Shown here: in pieces, positions 34,557 through 46,458 of the stretch | Layout of the letters: each line of letters starts with the position of its first letter | Numbering within the stretch: the first letter of the stretch is position 1 | NCBI RefSeq assembly: GCF_000935125.1 | Contig: NZ_JRKI01000005.1 | Coordinates: 1-64,000 of the forward strand | Reading direction: 5' to 3' | From: Streptomyces natalensis ATCC 27448 | GTDB lineage: Bacteria; Actinomycetota; Actinomycetes; Streptomycetales; Streptomycetaceae | DNA length: 64,000 bases | Notes under the pieces: generated by a model | Database searches by the model: none | The model's input: the letters and a program-made list of their open reading frames with translations, nothing else | What the model was told of the DNA's origin: nothing | Made by a program: the position numbers and the translations under genes

Positions 34557-35744
34557 CTAGCCGTCCAACTGCTCGATGGTGGCGTGCGAGGGGCCGCGCC
34601 GGGCCTGTTCCTCGCGGGCGACGTCCTCGGCGACGCGCAGCGTACGGACCGCGTTCTGCCAGGTGAGCTTGGCGAGGTCGGCCTCGGACCACTTGCGGTC
34701 CAGCAGTTCGGCGATCAGGTTCGGGTAGCCGGCGACATCGGCGACGTCGGCCGGGGTGAAGGCGGTGCCGTCGAAGTCGCCGCCGATGCCGATGTGGTCG
34801 ATGCCGGCGACCTCACGCATATGGTCGAGGTGGTCGGCGATGGTGGCCGCGGTGGCCGTCGGGGGCGGGTCGGCGGCCTCGAAGGCCCGCTGGACGGCCA
34901 TTCCGGCGGCGGTGGTGTCCAGGTGGTGCAGGCCGTGCGCGCGCATGTTCTCGTCGGCGCGGGCGGTCCATTCCACGGCGGCGGGCAGCACGAACTTCGG
35001 CACGAAGGTGACCATGGCGGTGCCGCCGTTGGCGGGCAGCTGGGCCAGGACGTCGTCGGGGACGTTGCGCGGGTGGTCGCACAGGGCGCGGGCCGAGGAG
35101 TGCGAGAAGATCACCGGCGCGGTGGTGATGCGCAGCGCGTGGCGCATGGTGTCGGCCGAGACATGGGAGAGGTCGACCAGCATCCCGCAGCGGTTCATCT
35201 CGCGGACGACCTCCTCGCCGAAGGCCGTCAGGCCGCCGTGGCGCGGGTCGTCGGTCGCGGAGTCCGCCCAGGCGATGGTGCTGTTGTGGGTGAGCGTCAT
35301 ATAGCGGACGCCCAGCCGGTGCAGGGTGCGCAGGGTGGCCAGCGAGTCGTTGATGCAGTGGCCTCCCTCGGCGCCCATCAGGGAGGCGATACGGCCCTGG
35401 GCGCGGGCGGCCTCCATATCGCCCGAGGTGAGCGCCGGGCTCAGGTCGTCGGGGTAGCGGGCGATCAACTCCCGTACCACATCGATCTGTTCGAGGGTGG
35501 CGCTGACCGCGTTGTCGCCGGCGTGGTCGGGCCGTACGTACACCGACCAGAACTGGGCGCCGACGCCGCCGGCCCGCAGCCGGGGCAGGTCGGTGTGCAG
35601 GTGGGCGGACTGGTCCTGGGCGATGTCGCGGCGGTCGAGGTCGTAGCGGACCTGTTCGCGCAGCGCCCAGGGCAGGTCGTTGTGGCCGTCGACGACGGGC
35701 CAGCGGGCGAGCAGTTCCCGGGCGGCGTCGCGGGAGCCGGTCAT
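34557..35744 (-). CDS. M19 membrane-dipeptidase family enzyme (zinc dipeptidase)
   Basis: 395 residues with an intact M19 site: H21 and D23 in DGHNDLPW, the bridging Glu in GAEGGH, His in DLSHVS and FSHSSAR, and the catalytic Asp in GIGGDFDG. The S. coelicolor counterpart in this position (SCO3058, from memory) is a structurally characterised L-Xaa-D-Xaa dipeptidase. It hydrolyses dipeptides, including L-D forms, in the cytoplasm; there is no signal peptide. The ATG overlaps the purE stop (ATGA), so it is the last gene of a purK-purE-dipeptidase operon. Confidence 0.93.
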   Translation of the reverse strand: MTGSRDAARELLARWPVVDGHNDLPWALREQVRYDLDRRDIAQDQSAHLHTDLPRLRAGGVGAQFWSVYVRPDHAGDNAVSATLEQIDVVRELIARYPDDLSPALTSGDMEAARAQGRIASLMGAEGGHCINDSLATLRTLHRLGVRYMTLTHNSTIAWADSATDDPRHGGLTAFGEEVVREMNRCGMLVDLSHVSADTMRHALRITTAPVIFSHSSARALCDHPRNVPDDVLAQLPANGGTAMVTFVPKFVLPAAVEWTARADENMRAHGLHHLDTTAAGMAVQRAFEAADPPPTATAATIADHLDHMREVAGIDHIGIGGDFDGTAFTPADVADVAGYPNLIAELLDRKWSEADLAKLTWQNAVRTLRVAEDVAREEQARRGPSHATIEQLDG

Positions 35745-36280
35745 TTGCCGCCCCCGAAGCCGAAGCCGCCGGGCGCGGCGGCCTTGTTGCGCAGCCGCCG
35801 GCCCTTCTCGGTGGCCTGGTCGTTGAGCTCCTGCTGGAACTCGCGCATCCGGGAGAGGAGTTCGGGGTCGTGCGCGGCGAGGATCCGGGCGGCGAGCAGT
35901 CCGGCGTTACGGGCGCCGCCGACCGAGACGGTGGCGACCGGCACCCCGGCGGGCATCTGCACGATGGACAGCAGGGAGTCCATGCCGTCGAGGTACTTCA
36001 GCGGTACGGGGACGCCGATGACCGGCAGCGGGGTGACCGAGGCCAGCATCCCGGGGAGGTGGGCCGCGCCGCCCGCGCCCGCGATGATCGCCTTCAGGCC
36101 GCGGTCGGCGGCGTTCTCGCCGTAGGCGATCATCTCGTGCGGCATGCGGTGGGCCGAGACGACATCGACCTCGTAGGGGATCTCGAACTCGGCGAGGGCC
36201 TGGGCGGCGGCCTCCATGACGGGCCAGTCGGAGTCGGAGCCCATGACGACGCCGACCATGGGGTTCGCAGCTGAAGTCAT
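35741..36280 (-). CDS. purE: N5-carboxyaminoimidazole ribonucleotide mutase PurE
   Basis: 179 residues. It converts N5-CAIR to CAIR in purine synthesis. Class I PurE motifs are all present: [22 protein letters not shown] and [17 protein letters not shown] Gly-rich C-terminal tail (GGFGFGGGK) is specific to actinobacterial forms. The ATG overlaps the purK stop by 4 nt; the stop overlaps the dipeptidase start. The start at 36280 places the fold at residue 8; a longer reading frame upstream lies inside purK. Confidence 0.96.
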   Translation of the reverse strand: MTSAANPMVGVVMGSDSDWPVMEAAAQALAEFEIPYEVDVVSAHRMPHEMIAYGENAADRGLKAIIAGAGGAAHLPGMLASVTPLPVIGVPVPLKYLDGMDSLLSIVQMPAGVPVATVSVGGARNAGLLAARILAAHDPELLSRMREFQQELNDQATEKGRRLRNKAAAPGGFGFGGGK

Positions 36281-37416
36281 TCGGTGATTGTTCCTCGCAG
36301 ATAGCCGGCGGCGTGCGCGGCGCGCTCGCGCACATCCGCCAGGTCGTCGCCGTAGGTGTTGACGTGCCCGACCTTGCGGCCGGGCTTGACGTCCTTGCCG
36401 TACATATGAATCTTCAACTGCGGATCGCGCGCCATGCAATGCAGATACGCCGCATACATGTCGGGGTAGTCGCCGCCGAGGACATTGGCCATGACCGTCC
36501 ACTTGGCGCGCGGGCGGGGGTCGCCGAGCGGAAGATCGAGCACGGCACGGACGTGGTTGGCGAACTGCGAGGTGATCGCGCCGTCCTGGGTCCAGTGGCC
36601 GGAGTTGTGCGGGCGCATGGCCAGCTCGTTGACGAGGATCCGGCCGTCGGCGGTCTCGAAGAGCTCGACGGCGAGGTGGCCGACGACGTCCAGCTCCTGG
36701 CCGATGCGCAGGGCCAGCTCCTGGGCCTGCCCGGCCAGCTCGGGGTCCAGGTCGGGCGCGGGGGCGATCACGGTGTCGCAGACGCCGTCGACCTGGATGG
36801 ACTCCACGACGGGGTAGGCGACGGCCTGGCCGTGCGGGGAGCGGACGATGTTGGCCGCCAGTTCCCGGACAAAATCGACCTTCTCCTCGGCCAGAACCGG
36901 CACCCCGGCGCGGAACGGTTCCGCGGCCTCCTTGGAGGATCGTACGAGCCAGACGCCCTTGCCGTCGTAGCCCCCGCGGACGGTCTTGAGGACCACCGGG
37001 AAACCTTCGCCCTCGGCCGCGAAACGCGCCACGTCCTCCGGGTCGGAGACGAGGCGGTGGCGCGGACAGGGCGCCCCGATCGCGTCCAGCTTCGCGCGCA
37101 TCACGCCCTTGTCCTGGGCGTGCACCAGCGCCTCGGGGCCGGGCCGGATGGGGATGCCATCGGCCTCCAGCGCCCGCAAGTGCTCGGTGGGAACGTGCTC
37201 GTGATCGAAGGTGAGCACATCACAGCCACGGGCGAAGGAGCGCAGCGTGTCCAGGTCGCGGTAGTCGCCGATGACGACCTCGCTGACCACCTGGGCCGCC
37301 GAGTCCTGCGGGGTGTCGCTGAGGAGCTTGAACTTGATGCCGAGGGGGATGCCTGCCTCGTGGGTCATACGGGCGAGCTGACCGCCGCCGACCATGCCGA
37401 CTACCGGGAACGTCAC
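36277..37416 (-). CDS. purK: N5-carboxyaminoimidazole ribonucleotide synthase PurK
   Basis: 379 residues of ATP-grasp enzyme that makes N5-CAIR from AIR, ATP and bicarbonate. Motifs: [12 protein letters not shown] at the N-terminus, TFDHEHVP, the Lys/Gly-rich ATP loop [13 protein letters not shown], and [14 protein letters not shown]. First gene of the purK-purE-dipeptidase operon with 4-nt overlaps throughout. Start ATG at 37416. It is divergent from the small exported protein at 37530, with a 113-bp shared upstream region. Confidence 0.96.
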   Translation of the reverse strand: MTFPVVGMVGGGQLARMTHEAGIPLGIKFKLLSDTPQDSAAQVVSEVVIGDYRDLDTLRSFARGCDVLTFDHEHVPTEHLRALEADGIPIRPGPEALVHAQDKGVMRAKLDAIGAPCPRHRLVSDPEDVARFAAEGEGFPVVLKTVRGGYDGKGVWLVRSSKEAAEPFRAGVPVLAEEKVDFVRELAANIVRSPHGQAVAYPVVESIQVDGVCDTVIAPAPDLDPELAGQAQELALRIGQELDVVGHLAVELFETADGRILVNELAMRPHNSGHWTQDGAITSQFANHVRAVLDLPLGDPRPRAKWTVMANVLGGDYPDMYAAYLHCMARDPQLKIHMYGKDVKPGRKVGHVNTYGDDLADVRERAAHAAGYLRGTITE

Positions 37417-37529
37417 GCTCCCCAGGGTATCCGCACCTCAGCGCTGCCCCGCCCCCTGCTTGGATGATGCTCCAAAGATGCGGCGTCCGAGAATCGCCGG
37501 TGACGACGGACGAGCGAAGGAGAAACCGG

Positions 37530-37961
37530 ATGGGGACAGGCGGCATAGCCAGGAACTCCCGGCTGCTGGTGATCGCCGTCGCGCTCGCCGCCCTGCTGAT
37601 CGCGGTGCACTCCGTCATCAGCCGGCTGTCCGGGCCGGCGGTCTACGACGCGGGCGAGAGCGAGATCTCCGTCGCACCCGGCGAGCGCTTCGAGATCCGG
37701 GTCGCGGACGACCCCGGCGACGGCTACCGCTGGATCGTCGCCGCCCCCCGTCCCGATCCGGCCGTTCTGAAGGCCGTCGGCGGCCGTCTCGACCCGGACG
37801 AGCCGCCGCCCTCGGGCAAGGGCGGCTCCCGCTACCTCGACTTCATAGCGGTCGGCGCGGGCCGTACGGACCTGCGGCTGCTGCGCTGCCGGCGGTGCGG
37901 CGAGGGGGCGGGTGACGAGCGCGGTGCGCGGAGCCTCAATTTCCGTGTGACCGTGGGCTGA
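37530..37961 (+). CDS. Membrane-anchored protein with chagasin-like (I42 inhibitor) domain
   Basis: 143 residues. An N-terminal hydrophobic anchor or signal (LLVIAVALAALLIAV, ~11-27) is followed by an Ig-like domain. It resembles MEROPS I42 cysteine-protease inhibitors: VAPGERFEIRVADDPGDGYRW corresponds to the NPTTGY-W loop and GKGGSRYLDF to the GxGG loop. A CRRC pair (LLRCRRCGEG) could form a disulfide or bind metal. AAGGAG lies 8 nt before the ATG at 37530; a longer frame to 37464 has no ribosome site. The target protease is unknown. The fold assignment is moderate. Confidence 0.7.
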   Translation: MGTGGIARNSRLLVIAVALAALLIAVHSVISRLSGPAVYDAGESEISVAPGERFEIRVADDPGDGYRWIVAAPRPDPAVLKAVGGRLDPDEPPPSGKGGSRYLDFIAVGAGRTDLRLLRCRRCGEGAGDERGARSLNFRVTVG

Positions 37962-38124
37962 TCGCCCGCTACCGAGAGAGGTGTGGCCGGAAGCGGTATG
38001 CGGCGGGCACGTCTTTCGGCCCGTGGTTAGCATGAGGGAGCGGCCCGGGGGACGGGCGTTCTGCATCGCCGCCCCCTTGCCACCGCCCACGACCACCGCC
38101 CACGACGGGAGCTGAACGATCACC

Positions 38125-38673
38125 ATGAGTGAACGGAGCGCGCTGCGGTCGAGGCTGGAGGCGCTCACCCGGGAAGTGGTGAAGTTCGGCGCGGTCGGCG
38201 GCGCGGGGGTCGTCGTGAACTTCGCGGTGTTCAACCTTGTGCGGCAGCTGACCGAGATCCCCGTCGTACGGGCCAGCATCGTGGCGACGGTCGTGGCCAC
38301 GGGCACCAACTACCTCGGTTACCGCTACTTCACCTACCGCGACCGCGACAAACAGGGCCGCACCAAGGAGCTCACGCTCTTCCTGCTGTTCAGCGTGATC
38401 GGCCTGATCATCGAGAACGGGCTGCTGTACGCGGCGACCTACGGTTTCGGCTGGGACAGCCCGTTGCAGAGCAACGTCTTCAAGTTCCTCGGCATCGGCA
38501 TCGCGACGCTCTTCCGCTTCTGGTCGTACCGCACCTGGGTGTTCCAGGCGCTGCCCGCCCGCGAGGCCGTGGAGACCGCCGAGGCGTTTCTGGCGGCGGG
38601 TGCCGAGGAGGCGCCGGCGGCCGAGCGAGTCGGCGGCCCGGCGCGCACCGTGCGCAGCGGGTCACGGAAGTAG
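38125..38673 (+). CDS. GtrA family membrane protein
   Basis: 182 residues with four TM helices. The first begins FGAVGGAGVVVNFAVFNLV, then NYLGYRYFTYRDRDK, ELTLFLLFSVIGLIIENG, and FRFWSYRTWVF. This is the GtrA/DPMS-accessory fold, thought to flip or stabilise polyprenyl-phosphate-linked sugars across the membrane. No glycosyltransferase is adjacent, but it fits the glycan theme of the window. The C-terminal 35 residues are Ala/Glu-rich and disordered-looking. Convergent with the histidine kinase gene (35 bp). Confidence 0.9.
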   Translation: MSERSALRSRLEALTREVVKFGAVGGAGVVVNFAVFNLVRQLTEIPVVRASIVATVVATGTNYLGYRYFTYRDRDKQGRTKELTLFLLFSVIGLIIENGLLYAATYGFGWDSPLQSNVFKFLGIGIATLFRFWSYRTWVFQALPAREAVETAEAFLAAGAEEAPAAERVGGPARTVRSGSRK

Positions 38674-38708
38674 CCGCGGGGCAGCAGCGGAGAAGCGGGC
38701 CGTACGGC

Positions 38709-39962
38709 TCACTCCTCGATGTTCTCCGCCTCCCGCGCCAGGAACAGCGCGAACACCGGCGGATGCTGCTGGAGCAGCTCCAGGCGGCCGCCGTCCGCCT
38801 CGGCCAGATCGCGGGCGACGGCCAGGCCCAGCCCGGTGGAGTTGCGGCCGGAGACGGTCCGCTCGAAGACCCGTGAGCCCAGGTCCGGGGGGACGCCGGG
38901 GCCGGCGTCGGTGACCTCGACGACGGCCTGGTTGCCGGTGACGCGGGTGCGCAGGGCGACCGTTCCGGCGCCGTGCATCAGGGAGTTCTCGATCAAGGTG
39001 GCCAGTACCTGGGCAACAGCGCCCGGGGTGCCCACGGCCCGCAGCCCCTTCTTGCCGGAGCGCACGATGGCCCGGCCGGCGCTGCGGTAGGCCGGGCGCC
39101 ACTCCTCGACCTGCTGTTTGACCACCTCGTCCAGATCGAAGGCGACCGCCGAGCCGGTACGCGGATCGCGCGAGTTGGTCAGCAGCCGCTGGACGACGTC
39201 GGTCAGCCGCTCCACCTGGGCCAGCGCGATGGTGGCCTCTTCCTTGACGGTGTCCGGGTCGTCGGTGAGCGTGATCTCCTCCAGCCGCATGGACAGCGCG
39301 GTCAGCGGGGTGCGCAGCTGGTGGGAGGCGTCGGCGGCGAGGCGGCGCTCGGCGGTGAGCATCCGGGCGATTCGTTCGGCGCTGGCGTCGAGGACGTCGG
39401 CGACCCGGTCGAGTTCCTGGACGCCGTAGCGGCGGTGGCGGGGGCGGGGGTCGCCGGAGCCCAGCCGTTCGGCGGTCTCGGCGAGGTCGGTGAGCGGGGC
39501 GGTCAGCCGGCGGGCCTGGCGTACGGCCAGGATCACCGCCGCGATGATCGCCAGCAGCGCGACGGCAAGGATCACCAGCAGGGTCCGGCCGATCTCCGCG
39601 CTGACCGCGGAGCGCGACTCCTGGACGATGACCCACTCGCCGCGGTCGCCCTGGACCCGTGAGGAGATCACATCGCCCGTCGGGCGCCGCCCGATCTCGA
39701 TGGGCTGGCGGGGCTTGCCCGGCACCCGGATCTCGGCGAAGCGGTGGGCGGTGATCTGCTCGGAGAGGATCTCCGGGGTGATCTTCTCGCCGCTGCCCAT
39801 CCGGCTCTCGACGATCCCCACCAGCCGTACCGCCTCGGACGCCACGCTTTCCTGGGCACCCGCCTCGATGGTGCGGGTCTCGACGATGACCAGCGAGATA
39901 CCGAAGACGGCGATGACGACGAGGACCACGGCGAGCGTGGAGTTGATCAGGCGGCGGCGCAC
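38709..39962 (-). CDS. Two-component sensor histidine kinase
   Basis: 417 residues. TM1 (~8-28), an extracytoplasmic sensor of ~95 residues (29-125), TM2 (~127-147), a HAMP domain, a HisKA box ADASHQLRTPLTAL with phospho-acceptor H214, and an HATPase domain (TLIENSLMHGAG, VTDAGPGVPP, STGLGLAVARDLA). The start is GTG 39962. It lies 14 nt after the regulator stop and is co-transcribed. The signal is unknown. The partner regulator is OmpR-type. Confidence 0.95.
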   Translation of the reverse strand: MRRRLINSTLAVVLVVIAVFGISLVIVETRTIEAGAQESVASEAVRLVGIVESRMGSGEKITPEILSEQITAHRFAEIRVPGKPRQPIEIGRRPTGDVISSRVQGDRGEWVIVQESRSAVSAEIGRTLLVILAVALLAIIAAVILAVRQARRLTAPLTDLAETAERLGSGDPRPRHRRYGVQELDRVADVLDASAERIARMLTAERRLAADASHQLRTPLTALSMRLEEITLTDDPDTVKEEATIALAQVERLTDVVQRLLTNSRDPRTGSAVAFDLDEVVKQQVEEWRPAYRSAGRAIVRSGKKGLRAVGTPGAVAQVLATLIENSLMHGAGTVALRTRVTGNQAVVEVTDAGPGVPPDLGSRVFERTVSGRNSTGLGLAVARDLAEADGGRLELLQQHPPVFALFLAREAENIEE

Positions 39963-39976
39963 GGGTCCTGGCTCTT

Positions 39977-40657
<681 letters not shown>

Positions 40658-41142
40658 GGGCCGATGGTAGTCCGCGGCAGCGGGCCGAAGGGGCGGTCCG
40701 GCGCTCAGGGCTGCCTGTGGCCGCTGCGGGGCGGGCCGGGGCCGTGAGCTGGACACCCGCGGCGGGGCGGAGTTCAAACGGTTCCCGACACCAGTGTGAC
40801 CGTTGTCTCACCACTCCCATTGCGGCGGAACCAGACGTATGGTGTCCGCACGTCCATCGCACAACCTAAGGGCCGCTGACGCTCAACTGGTGTCATCGGT
40901 CCCTGTTGTGTGCGGGGCTGGAACCCCCAGCCCCGGTACACAGTGACTGACCTTTCGACCGGGTCCGCCGAGCAGCAGCACGGGGGGCGTGGATCCCGGT
41001 GCATGACCGCCTTGCCGGCTCCGTTTCGTGCGGTGCCGAACCCCCCGGACGTGGGGGCGGGTATGTCTGCGCCGGTGCCGGTCACCCCCACAGGGCGCGT
41101 AACGGATCGCCGAACGCGTCCCCAGCAGACCAAGGATTCACC
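40658..41142. other. 485-bp intergenic region between response regulator and peptide transporter
   Basis: This region should hold the divergent promoters of the two-component operon and the transporter. I see lower GC around 40780-40870 and scattered short repeats, but no clear promoter pair, riboswitch or small ORF with supporting features. Confidence 0.5.
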
Positions 41143-42672
<1,530 letters not shown>

Positions 42673-42688
42673 CGCGACCCGCAGCCAT

Positions 42689-42726
42689 GGAAGGGCCCGG
42701 TACGCCGCTGCGTACCGGGCCCTTCC
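42689..42726. terminator. Bidirectional terminator hairpin
   Basis: A perfect 16-bp inverted repeat (arms 42689-42704 and 42711-42726) with a 6-nt loop CCGCTG lies 16 nt after the transporter stop and 33 nt from the stop of the convergent surface-protein gene. It serves both strands. Confidence 0.85.
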
Positions 42727-42759
42727 GGTTGTCTGCCGAGCCCCCGTGCCGTCCGTGCC

Positions 42760-44238
42760 CTAGCGGCGCAGGCGCCGCCACGGCATGAAGGTGAAGACCG
42801 CGCCGCCGAGCAGGATGGCGGTGCCGGCCAGCAGCCCGAGGGCGGTGAGGGTGCCGTGGTCGCTCGCGCCGGTGGCGGCGAGGCCGCCGGAGGAGCCCCC
42901 GGAGGAGCCCGTGGTGCCTGCGGTCGTGCCCGTGGTGGCGCCTGCGGTGTCGCCGCCCGCGCTGCCGCTGCCGCCGGAGGCGCCGCCCGTACCGCCCGTG
43001 GTCCCGCCGGACGTGCCGCCCTGCTGCGCCGAGGTGTCCAGCGTGAGCGAGGGGCCCGGGTCCTTGTCCGGGGTGCAGACGGTGGTCGTCCCCAGGGCGT
43101 TGACGGTGAGCACGCCCGGGGTCAGCGTGGCCTTGCCGGTGGCGCCCGGTTTGTAGGTGCCCTTCAGGTCGGGGATCTCGATGGGGTCGCCCGACTTGAT
43201 GGGCTTGTCGTTGGTCGGCCCCTCGACCTTGACCGAGCCCTTGTCCGCGCCGCCCGCCTTCACGTCCATCGACGGCTTGACCGAGTCCTTGGGGATGTCC
43301 GCCGGGCTGTTCATGACGGACTTCTTGAACTGCACCGTCAGGTCGTAACTGCCGCTCTTCTTCACGGCGTTGATCTGCACCGGCGAGGTCGCCTTCTTGT
43401 CCCCGATGGGCGTCTTGCAGGAGTACGGGACCTGCACCTCCTTGCCCTTGTAGGCGGTGCCGTCGGGGTCACCGCCGGTGCCGCCGGTGGAGCCGCCGGA
43501 CGAACCGCCGGTCGAGCCGCCGGACGTGTCGCCGCCGGAGGTCCCGCCATTGGTGCCGCCGTTGGTGCCGCCTCCGGAGGTGGTTCCGCCCGTCGCGCCG
43601 CCGGACGAACCGCCGGACGAACCGCCCGTGGTGCCGCCCGTCGTACCGCCCGAACCGCCCCCGCTGTCGGTCACCTTGATCGTGACCGCCGGTTTCACGG
43701 CCTCCTTGGGCGAGCACTTGGTGTCCGTGGAGATCGGCTTGTTGACGTTGATGTTGTAGAAGCCGGGCGTCAGGGTGATCTCACCGGGCTTCTCCAGCTT
43801 GAGCTTGCCCGTCATGTCGGACAGAGTCATCGGGGCGCCCTTGGGGATCGGCGGATTCCGCCGCGGCCCCTGCATCGCCAGATCGCCGCTCTGCGCCCCG
43901 GCCACCTTGATCGTGCCGGTCGGCTGGACGGTGTTCTCCCCCAGGTCCAGGATGTCGGGGTTCTTGGAAGCCCCCTCGACGGTCTTCCAGACCACCGTGA
44001 CCTCGTCGCCGACCTTCGCCGTCGCCGGCGCGCTGACCTCCACCTTCGTCGTGCCCTCGATCGGCGGCAGCCCGGATATCGGGGGCGGCAGACACTCCGT
44101 CCGGTACGCCACCTCCGCCGCCTGGGCGGAACCGGCCGTGGCCAGAACGCCCGCACCCGCGAGCACCAGCGCGGCCGCGGAAGCCACACCCGCTCTCCTC
44201 CGTTGCCTCGTCAGCACCCTCGGCGTCATCAGCGTCAT
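42760..44238 (-). CDS. Sortase-anchored surface protein (LAATG motif) with two copies of a Cys-paired beta domain
   Basis: 492 residues. It carries a Sec signal peptide (VASAAALVLAGAGVLATAGSAQAAE), beta domain A (~40-185, Cys in RTECLPPP and DTKCSPKE), and a 70-residue Gly/Ser/Thr linker. Beta domain B (~265-405) begins VPYSCKTPIG and ends LGTTTVCTPD. A second Gly/Ser/Thr linker leads to a C-terminal LAATG sorting signal, TM and MPWRRLRR tail, as in class E sortase substrates. It is probably linked to peptidoglycan. The ATG overlaps the previous stop (TGATG). Domain B is closely similar to the protein at 46459-47181. No sortase gene is in the window. Confidence 0.88.
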   Translation of the reverse strand: MTLMTPRVLTRQRRRAGVASAAALVLAGAGVLATAGSAQAAEVAYRTECLPPPISGLPPIEGTTKVEVSAPATAKVGDEVTVVWKTVEGASKNPDILDLGENTVQPTGTIKVAGAQSGDLAMQGPRRNPPIPKGAPMTLSDMTGKLKLEKPGEITLTPGFYNINVNKPISTDTKCSPKEAVKPAVTIKVTDSGGGSGGTTGGTTGGSSGGSSGGATGGTTSGGGTNGGTNGGTSGGDTSGGSTGGSSGGSTGGTGGDPDGTAYKGKEVQVPYSCKTPIGDKKATSPVQINAVKKSGSYDLTVQFKKSVMNSPADIPKDSVKPSMDVKAGGADKGSVKVEGPTNDKPIKSGDPIEIPDLKGTYKPGATGKATLTPGVLTVNALGTTTVCTPDKDPGPSLTLDTSAQQGGTSGGTTGGTGGASGGSGSAGGDTAGATTGTTAGTTGSSGGSSGGLAATGASDHGTLTALGLLAGTAILLGGAVFTFMPWRRLRR

Positions 44239-45428
44239 CACGCAGAACCTTTCGACGGTGGTCGTTCGGTTGATGTGGTGGTGGACGGTGCGGTGTCCGG
44301 GGTGAACCACGGCAGCGCGGCGTTCTCGCCGTCGCCCCTGGTCACGCTTCCTCGTGCCTTCCTGGTGCCGCCGCGGCGGTGGGCGGCGGGGCCCGGCCGA
44401 CGGGGGCGTACGCGGTCCACGACCGCCATCCCGATACGGAACACCGCCGTCGGGATCACCACGCACAGCAGCACCCAGAACAGCGTCACGCCCCACGGCC
44501 GCCCCACCCCCCACGGCTGCTCGACCAGGAGCTTGCCGCCGTATCTGAGGGAGACGAGATAGTCCCCATGCGCCCCGGCGGCCAGCTCCACCGGCAGCGT
44601 GACCTGGGCTTTCTTCCCGGCCGGAAGGGTTCCGCGCCACTGCTGGTCCTGCCATTCGGGCGCGAAGACGCCGTGCGAGGTACCGATCTGGAAGACCGGG
44701 TTCCGCGCCGGCGCCGAGCCGACGTTGCCGACGGTGAGCGTCAGATCGCGCTGCGGCGGCGCCCCGAACCACGTCAGCAGCCCGCTGCTGCCCGCCAGCC
44801 GGGGAGCCGCCAGGACGGTCAGCCGTCCCCCGGCGCTCTGCTTGGGCAGCGGCGCGACGGGGTGGCCCGCCACCGTGAACGCGGCGTCCGCGGCATCCGC
44901 CGGCCCGGTCACCGTGGCCACATGCACCACACAGGGGCAGGGCTTGGGCGGCTCGGCGACCGGGAGGCGCTTGTGGAAGGCGCCGTGGGCGTCGGTGGTG
45001 ACGGCCCGCCCGTCGCCGTTGGCGCAGGAATTGGTGCCGCCGATCATGTTCTGGCCGCAGATCAGCAGCGTGAGCAGCGTCTTCGCCCGCCAGCCCCGAC
45101 CGGTGACGGTGAGGGTGCCGCCCTTGCCCGCCTCCTTCTCCGAGAGCCGGACGGAGGGCCCGCCGTCGGCGGCCGCGGGGGTGGCGTGCGCCGGGGCGGC
45201 GGGGAGCGCAGCCAGTGCCAGGGCGAGGCAGAGGGCGCCCAGGACGAGCGCGGCGAGGGCCCGCCGCGCGGGGGCGGGGGCGGCCACCGGGCTGGGGGCG
45301 GTAGCCGGGCTGGGGGCGGTAGCCGGGCTGGGGGCCGTGGTCGGGGCGGGCGCCGTCACCGGGGTGGGAGCCGTCGTCGCATCCGTCGCTGTCTCCGTCG
45401 TCGTAACCGTCACCGTCTCGCCGTTCAC
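44238..45428 (-). CDS. Putative surface/membrane protein with Ig-like repeats and C-terminal TM
   Basis: 396 residues. A Thr/Ala/Pro-rich N-terminus of ~65 residues (TATDATTAPTPV and then tandem TAPSPA units) precedes a signal or anchor (AALVLGALCLALALAAL). An extracellular beta region follows (SVRLSEKEAGKGGTLTVTGRGW, Cys pairs in LICGQ/NSCANG and PCPCVVH), then a C-terminal TM (VTLFWVLLCVVIPTAVF) and a basic tail. The start is GTG 45428, overlapping the previous stop (GTGA). The N-terminal run before the signal is odd and sits on an 18-bp DNA repeat, so the real start could be further downstream. Function unknown. Confidence 0.78.
   Translation of the reverse strand: MNGETVTVTTTETATDATTAPTPVTAPAPTTAPSPATAPSPATAPSPVAAPAPARRALAALVLGALCLALALAALPAAPAHATPAAADGGPSVRLSEKEAGKGGTLTVTGRGWRAKTLLTLLICGQNMIGGTNSCANGDGRAVTTDAHGAFHKRLPVAEPPKPCPCVVHVATVTGPADAADAAFTVAGHPVAPLPKQSAGGRLTVLAAPRLAGSSGLLTWFGAPPQRDLTLTVGNVGSAPARNPVFQIGTSHGVFAPEWQDQQWRGTLPAGKKAQVTLPVELAAGAHGDYLVSLRYGGKLLVEQPWGVGRPWGVTLFWVLLCVVIPTAVFRIGMAVVDRVRPRRPGPAAHRRGGTRKARGSVTRGDGENAALPWFTPDTAPSTTTSTERPPSKGSA
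45283..45336. repeat. 18-bp tandem repeat, three copies
   Basis: Unit GTAGCCGGGCTGGGGGCG occurs at 45301-45318 and 45319-45336 (one mismatch), with a degenerate copy at 45283-45300. It encodes Ala-Pro-Ser/Thr repeats in the N-terminus of the overlapping protein and is a candidate variable-number repeat. Confidence 0.85.
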
Positions 45429-46369
45429 GCTCGCGCTCCTGATCCCGGTACCGGTACCGATGCGGTGCCTGTTCCTGTGCGGGCGGCCGCCGAGGGCCCC
45501 GCGTCGCCCCTCCCCTGTCCCTTGCGCCGCCGCCTCCGCACGACGCCCCAGGCGCCCGCACCCCCCGCCAGGACGGCGGCCACGCCCGCGGCCGCGCCCC
45601 ACGGAACCGCCGTGTACGTGGCCGATGCGGCCCCTCGTGCCCCGTGTCCCGCCGTCGCCGTGACCTGGACCTCCACCGGCTCCAGACCGGGCAGATCCGG
45701 CCATTTCTCGGTGCGGTCGAGGCGCTGTCCGGGCCGTAGCTCGTCCGGCAGGGCGCGGGCGGGGCGGTGCAGCGCCGCCCCGAAGATCCCGTCGGCGCGG
45801 AGTGCAACCCGCGGCCGCAGAACGGTGTTTCCTCTATTGACCAGCGCATACCGCACGACCGCCCCGTCGCCGCTCCCCCGCACCACCGACACGCCCTCGA
45901 CGGTCAGTGCGGACAGCGCCGGTCCGGTCACCCGCAGGTGCAGCGGCACCCGGGCCTGCGCACCGCCCCCGGCCGCGATCGCGGTGATCGTGCCGGAGCG
46001 GCTGCCGGGGACGGCGGTGGTCGGCACGGTCAGGGTGAACGGCACCCCGGCGCGGGTCCGCGGCGGAAGGGTCACCTCCGCCGCCGCGAAAGCGAGCCGG
46101 CCGCCGGTCCCGGAGCCGCGCAGCCGTACGGTGACGGGCCGGCCGGACGGGTTGGTGAGGGCGAGCCGGTCGTCGAGCACGGCGCCCGGCGAGCCCTCCA
46201 GGTAGAAGTACGGGCGGTCCTGCGCGCTCGGGCGGGCGCCCCCACCGGGCGCGGGCGCGGCGGACCACCCCGGCGCGGCGGGCCGGGCCAGGGCCGGGGC
46301 GGGCCACAGCAGCACGGCGGCGGCCGCAAGGACCGCACCGCTGACCGCTGCGGGAGTACTGAAGGGCAT
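45425..46369 (-). CDS. Exported protein with DUF916/NEW3-like beta domains and C-terminal TM
   Basis: 314 residues. The signal peptide is AVLAAAAVLLWPAPALA. A first Ig-like domain begins RPYFYLEGSPGAVLDDRLALTNPSGRPVTVRL, the layout of WxL-interacting (DUF916) or NEW3 domains. A second beta domain covers ~135-240. A TM (AAAGVAAVLAGGAGAWGVV) and an Arg-rich cytoplasmic tail end the protein. It probably tethers or chaperones the neighbouring anchored proteins at the cell surface, which is inferred from the similar DUF916-WxL-LPXTG gene sets of firmicutes. Its stop overlaps the next gene's GTG. Confidence 0.75.
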   Translation of the reverse strand: MPFSTPAAVSGAVLAAAAVLLWPAPALARPAAPGWSAAPAPGGGARPSAQDRPYFYLEGSPGAVLDDRLALTNPSGRPVTVRLRGSGTGGRLAFAAAEVTLPPRTRAGVPFTLTVPTTAVPGSRSGTITAIAAGGGAQARVPLHLRVTGPALSALTVEGVSVVRGSGDGAVVRYALVNRGNTVLRPRVALRADGIFGAALHRPARALPDELRPGQRLDRTEKWPDLPGLEPVEVQVTATAGHGARGAASATYTAVPWGAAAGVAAVLAGGAGAWGVVRRRRRKGQGRGDAGPSAAARTGTGTASVPVPGSGARA

Positions 46370-46458
46370 CGGCGGCTCCTGGTGCTCTGGCCCCTGCGCC
46401 TGCCCGCGCGTGCTCGGGAACGGGCTCGTGCGCGGGGACGGGGCTCGTACGGGCGGCG

